A DNA stretch of 9,289 bases from an uncultured Rhizobiaceae group bacterium (GTDB lineage: Bacteria > Pseudomonadota > Alphaproteobacteria > Rhizobiales > Rhizobiaceae), in contig CAJQOR010000372.1 of NCBI GenBank assembly GCA_905479965.1, positions 1 to 9,289 on the forward strand, given 5' to 3'. Numbering within the stretch: the first letter of the stretch is position 1; the number at the start of each line of letters is the position of its first letter. Position numbers and translations under genes: made by a program. This document shows, piece by piece, positions 7,804-9,289 of this stretch. The notes under the pieces were generated by a model, which did no database searches, was not told the DNA's origin, and saw only the letters and a list, made by a program, of their open reading frames with translations.

Positions 7804-7966
7804 TGAAGGCTGCGAGCAATATCAAGTTTGACTTACCCAAGCCTCAGCGCATCGCTGATATTTACCAATCCAACCGCGCAAAAAGATTTTGCAGACTACC
7901 GTGTATTTACGTATAAAACTGCACAAAATTTCACCAGAAATGAATATTGTTGGGCAATTAGGCCCG

Positions 7967-7982
7967 TTTTATCGTGATAAAA
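7967..7982. promoter_or_regulatory. Perfect palindrome TTTTATC-GT-GATAAAA, candidate operator or activator site
   Basis: Seven-base arms (7967-7973 and 7976-7982) are exact reverse complements around a 2-base centre. The centre lies about 36 bases upstream of the sigma-54 -24 element and about 61 before the predicted start. That suits a repressor or accessory activator dimer site and is closer than most enhancer-protein sites. It is not the usual NtrC consensus. No T-run follows that would make it a terminator. Confidence 0.45.
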
Positions 7983-8009
7983 TCATCTAAAATCACCGTT
8001 TTTTTGGTT

Positions 8010-8025
8010 TGGCACGCTCTTTGCG
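8010..8025 (+). promoter_or_regulatory. Sigma-54 (RpoN) -24/-12 promoter
   Basis: The sequence TGGCACG-CTCT-TTGCG matches the sigma-54 consensus TGGCACG-N4-TTGCW at all invariant bases. The GG of the -24 element (8011-8012) and the GC of the -12 element (8023-8024) are separated by exactly 10 bases, as required. The predicted start is about 8036, ten bases before the first paired base of the riboswitch aptamer, so a transcript from here would contain the whole aptamer and little else. Sigma-54 promoters need an ATP-driven enhancer-binding protein; in nitrogen assimilation this is usually NtrC, which fits a guanidine/urea-type nitrogen source. The activator itself is not in the window. Confidence 0.85.
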
Positions 8026-8045
8026 TTGTTATTTTCATGTGCAGC

Positions 8046-8138
8046 GCATCTAGGGTTCCGGTTTCATGACGAAACGCTGGTCCGAGAGATGCAAGCTGAA
8101 GAGTTTTCAGTTACACGGCGGGGCAAAATCCCGGGAGA
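8046..8138 (+). ncRNA. Guanidine-I riboswitch aptamer (ykkC class)
   Basis: The conserved ykkC blocks occur in order: CTAGGGTTCCG (8050-8060), CTGGTCCGAGAG (8077-8088), ACACGGCGGGG (8113-8123), and CCCGGGAGA (8130-8138) after an A-rich loop. The predicted helices can be drawn by eye: P1 GCATCT/AGATGC (8046-8051 with 8087-8092), an apical P1 hairpin GTTTC/GAAAC (8061-8065 with 8071-8075), P2 CTGAA/TTCAG (8096-8100 with 8106-8110), and P3 GGG/CCC (8121-8123 with 8130-8132). Known members of this class bind guanidinium and switch on guanidine exporters, guanidine carboxylase operons and ABC transporters. Here it precedes a binding-protein gene of the guanidine/urea carboxylase type by 118 bases, which agrees with that role. 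Confidence 0.95.
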
Positions 8139-8175
8139 CTACTGCACAGGTTTGCGCACGCAAACTGACTCCCGG
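8131..8175 (+). promoter_or_regulatory. Alternative hairpin of the riboswitch expression platform that consumes the aptamer 3' strand
   Basis: CCGGGAG (8131-8137), part of the conserved aptamer core, pairs perfectly over 7 bp with CTCCCGG (8169-8175). Between them GTTTGC (8150-8155) and GCAAAC (8160-8165) form a 6-bp inner hairpin with a GCAC loop. This fold cannot coexist with aptamer P3 and also ties up the 5' arm of the next hairpin (8149-8159). It is followed by TTTGTG, a poor T-run. It should represent the guanidine-free state. Confidence 0.6.
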
Positions 8176-8194
8176 TTTGTGCGCAAATCCTTTT
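8149..8194 (+). terminator. Possible intrinsic terminator of the riboswitch platform
   Basis: TTTGCGCAC (8151-8159) pairs perfectly with GTGCGCAAA (8179-8187). The stem extends with GG (8149-8150) to CC (8189-8190) across a bulged T8188, and TTTT (8191-8194) follows directly. The stem is stable but the loop (19 bases) is long and the T-run short, so termination may be partial. The hairpin excludes the 8131-8175 fold and is compatible with a folded aptamer, which makes the direction of switching unclear. Confidence 0.45.
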
Positions 8195-8201
8195 ACATCA
8201 A

Positions 8202-8239
8202 CGTTCGAGAGAACGGGCTGACTATGACAGTTGGTCATA
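8202..8239 (+). promoter_or_regulatory. Two small leader hairpins just before the ribosome-binding site
   Basis: CGTTC-GAGA-GAACG (8202-8215) is a 5-bp stem capped by a GNRA tetraloop. TATGAC-AGTTG-GTCATA (8223-8239) is a 6-bp stem with a 5-base loop, ending 5 bases before AGGG. Neither is followed by a T-run. They leave the ribosome site free and may insulate it from the riboswitch or stabilise the mRNA 5' end. Confidence 0.45.
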
Positions 8240-8244
8240 ACAAA

Positions 8245-8248
8245 AGGG
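8245..8248 (+). promoter_or_regulatory. Ribosome-binding site of the binding-protein gene
   Basis: AGGG lies 7 bases before the ATG at 8256, a normal spacing. This fixes the start, together with the signal peptide that begins at that ATG. The site is not covered by any of the hairpins drawn upstream. Confidence 0.6.
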
Positions 8249-8255
8249 TATAAAC

Positions 8256-9289
8256 ATGATTAAACAGTTCACCAAAGCACTTCTCACTGCCTCAATCATC
8301 GCTTTGCCTCTAGCTATTACATCCGGTTCACCAGCATTTTCCGAAGAGAAAAAAGAATTTAAAGTTTGCTGGTCAATCTATGTTGGCTGGATGCCATGGG
8401 GTTATCTGCAAGACAGCGGCATCATGAAAAAATGGGCTGATAAATATGAAATTGATGTCGAGATCGTTCAGATCAACGACTATGTGGAATCCATCAACCA
8501 ATATACTGCTGGCGAATATGATGGCTGTTCCATGACCAATATGGATGCTTTATCTATTCCTGCAGGTGGCGGTGTCGACACAACAGCACTTCTTGTCGGC
8601 GATTATTCCAACGGTAATGATGGCGTCATATTAAAAGACAAAACAAGCCTTGCGGAGATCAAAGGGCAATCAGTTAATCTAGTTGAATTATCGGTATCAC
8701 ATTACTTACTCGCACGCGGACTTGAAAGCGTTGGTCTATCTGAAAAAGATATCACTGTGGTCAACACATCAGATGCTGACATGATTGCAGCATATGCAAC
8801 AGATGATGTGACATCTGTTGTGACATGGAACCCGCTTTTGTCCGAAATTGAAGCACAAGCCAATGCAACGAAAGTGTTCAACAGCGCAGATATTTCCGGT
8901 GAAATCATCGATATCATGATGGTCAACACCCAAACGCTTGCAGACAATCCTGCATTTGGTAAAGCGCTCACAGGTGCTTGGTATGAAATCCTTGGCTTAA
9001 TGAAATCCGGAGATGAAACAGCTTTAACTGAAATGGCAACGGCATCAGGGACAGACCTTGCTGGCTATAATGCACAATTAGCCACCACAAAAATGTTCTA
9101 TGACCCAGCGGAAGCCGTTGCGTTTACTGCATCCAGCGAATTACCTGGCACAATGAAATTTGTTGCAGAATTTCTTTATGACAAAGGTATCTTGGGTGAA
9201 GGCGCGCCAAGCCCTGAATTTGTGGGTGTTTCCTTCCCTGATGGCAGCACTTATGGCGACGCCAACAATGTCAAACTGCGCTTTGATAA
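8256..9289 (+). CDS. ABC transporter periplasmic binding protein of the urea/guanidine carboxylase region (TauA/SsuA-like), 3' partial
   Basis: This is the secreted solute receptor of an ABC importer. Residues 1-29 are a Sec signal peptide (MIKQFTKALL, hydrophobic core, AFS before E30). The mature protein has the two-lobe NMT1/TauA-like fold. Segments characteristic of the 'urea carboxylase region' binding-protein family (TIGR03427 type, recognised from memory) are CWSIYVGWMPWG (38-49), GIMKKWADKY (55-64), NDYVESINQYTAG (74-86), GCSMTNMDAL (90-99), ELSVSHYLLA (144-153), NTSDADM (170-176) and VTWNP (189-193). C38 and C91 might form a disulfide. The frame is open to the window end, with 344 full codons plus two bases. 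Family members are about 350 residues, so only a few codons should be missing; the TGA seen near the end is out of frame. Permease, ATPase and guanidine carboxylase/carboxyguanidine deiminase genes would be expected next. The riboswitch argues for guanidine, or a guanidine-yielding compound, as ligand. Confidence 0.92.
   Translation, partial: MIKQFTKALLTASIIALPLAITSGSPAFSEEKKEFKVCWSIYVGWMPWGYLQDSGIMKKWADKYEIDVEIVQINDYVESINQYTAGEYDGCSMTNMDALSIPAGGGVDTTALLVGDYSNGNDGVILKDKTSLAEIKGQSVNLVELSVSHYLLARGLESVGLSEKDITVVNTSDADMIAAYATDDVTSVVTWNPLLSEIEAQANATKVFNSADISGEIIDIMMVNTQTLADNPAFGKALTGAWYEILGLMKSGDETALTEMATASGTDLAGYNAQLATTKMFYDPAEAVAFTASSELPGTMKFVAEFLYDKGILGEGAPSPEFVGVSFPDGSTYGDANNVKLRFD

Larger units (their letters stand above)
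7743..8009. other. Non-coding divergent intergenic region upstream of the sigma-54 promoter
   Basis: This stretch separates the antiporter gene from the guanidine-type operon. It holds the candidate antiporter promoter near its left end and a perfect 16-base palindrome at 7967-7982, and it becomes AT-rich towards the right. A 42-codon open frame at 7788-7916 lacks a ribosome site and resembles nothing I know. I searched for a canonical NtrC dyad (GCAC-N-GTGC type) and found no convincing copy, and no clear IHF consensus. Confidence 0.6.

Noticed and set aside
7788..7916. 42-codon open frame in the divergent intergenic region
   Set aside because: There is no Shine-Dalgarno sequence, no recognisable protein, and it overlaps the likely antiporter promoter. 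Such a frame is expected by chance.
7743..8009. NtrC enhancer dyads and an IHF site upstream of the sigma-54 promoter
   Set aside because: No stretch matched a GCAC-N-GTGC type dyad or the IHF consensus well enough. The activator site remains unidentified.
8026..8253. 75-codon open frame over the leader of the binding-protein gene
   Set aside because: It lies exactly over the guanidine-I aptamer and hairpins, whose RNA conservation explains the sequence. There is no ribosome site, and its start would be before the predicted transcription start.
8702..8971. 89-codon - strand frame inside the binding-protein gene
   Set aside because: It is antisense to a clear binding-protein gene with conserved motifs, and no ribosome site or domain is visible.

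Overview
The window looks like the chromosome of an alphaproteobacterium, probably of the Rhizobiales/Hyphomicrobiales. GC content is moderate (mid-to-upper 40s percent by eye), there are several ExoY/WcaJ-style exopolysaccharide genes, and genes are tightly packed. The lineage is inferred from protein style only. I see no tRNA, rRNA, CRISPR array, insertion sequence or phage gene.

Bases 1-4711 (+ strand) are the end of an exopolysaccharide cluster. In order: a short outer-membrane polysaccharide-export lipoprotein (5' end cut by the window), a GT4 glycosyltransferase, a polyprenyl-phosphate glycosyl-1-phosphate transferase that would load the first sugar on the lipid carrier, and an O-antigen ligase/polymerase-type membrane protein whose TTG start overlaps the preceding stop. 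Together they cover initiation, chain extension, polymerisation and export. A flippase and chain-length kinase would have to lie outside the window.

Bases 4712-5792 (+) hold a probable two-gene unit: a HAD-family phosphatase/phosphomutase and a small ABM-fold monooxygenase-like protein. Converging on it is a CPA2/Kef-type cation:proton antiporter with a cytoplasmic RCK (TrkA-N) domain on the - strand (5850-7742).

Bases 7743-9289 (+) are the most interesting part. A long non-coding leader carries a close match to a sigma-54 (-24/-12) promoter, then a textbook guanidine-I (ykkC) riboswitch aptamer, competing downstream hairpins, and the gene for a periplasmic binding protein of the type found beside 'urea carboxylase' (now known as guanidine carboxylase) genes. 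The gene runs off the window edge. I read this as the front of a guanidine uptake and nitrogen-assimilation operon, apparently gated both by nitrogen status (sigma-54) and by guanidine itself (riboswitch). The components are known families; the stacked control is what deserves a second look.
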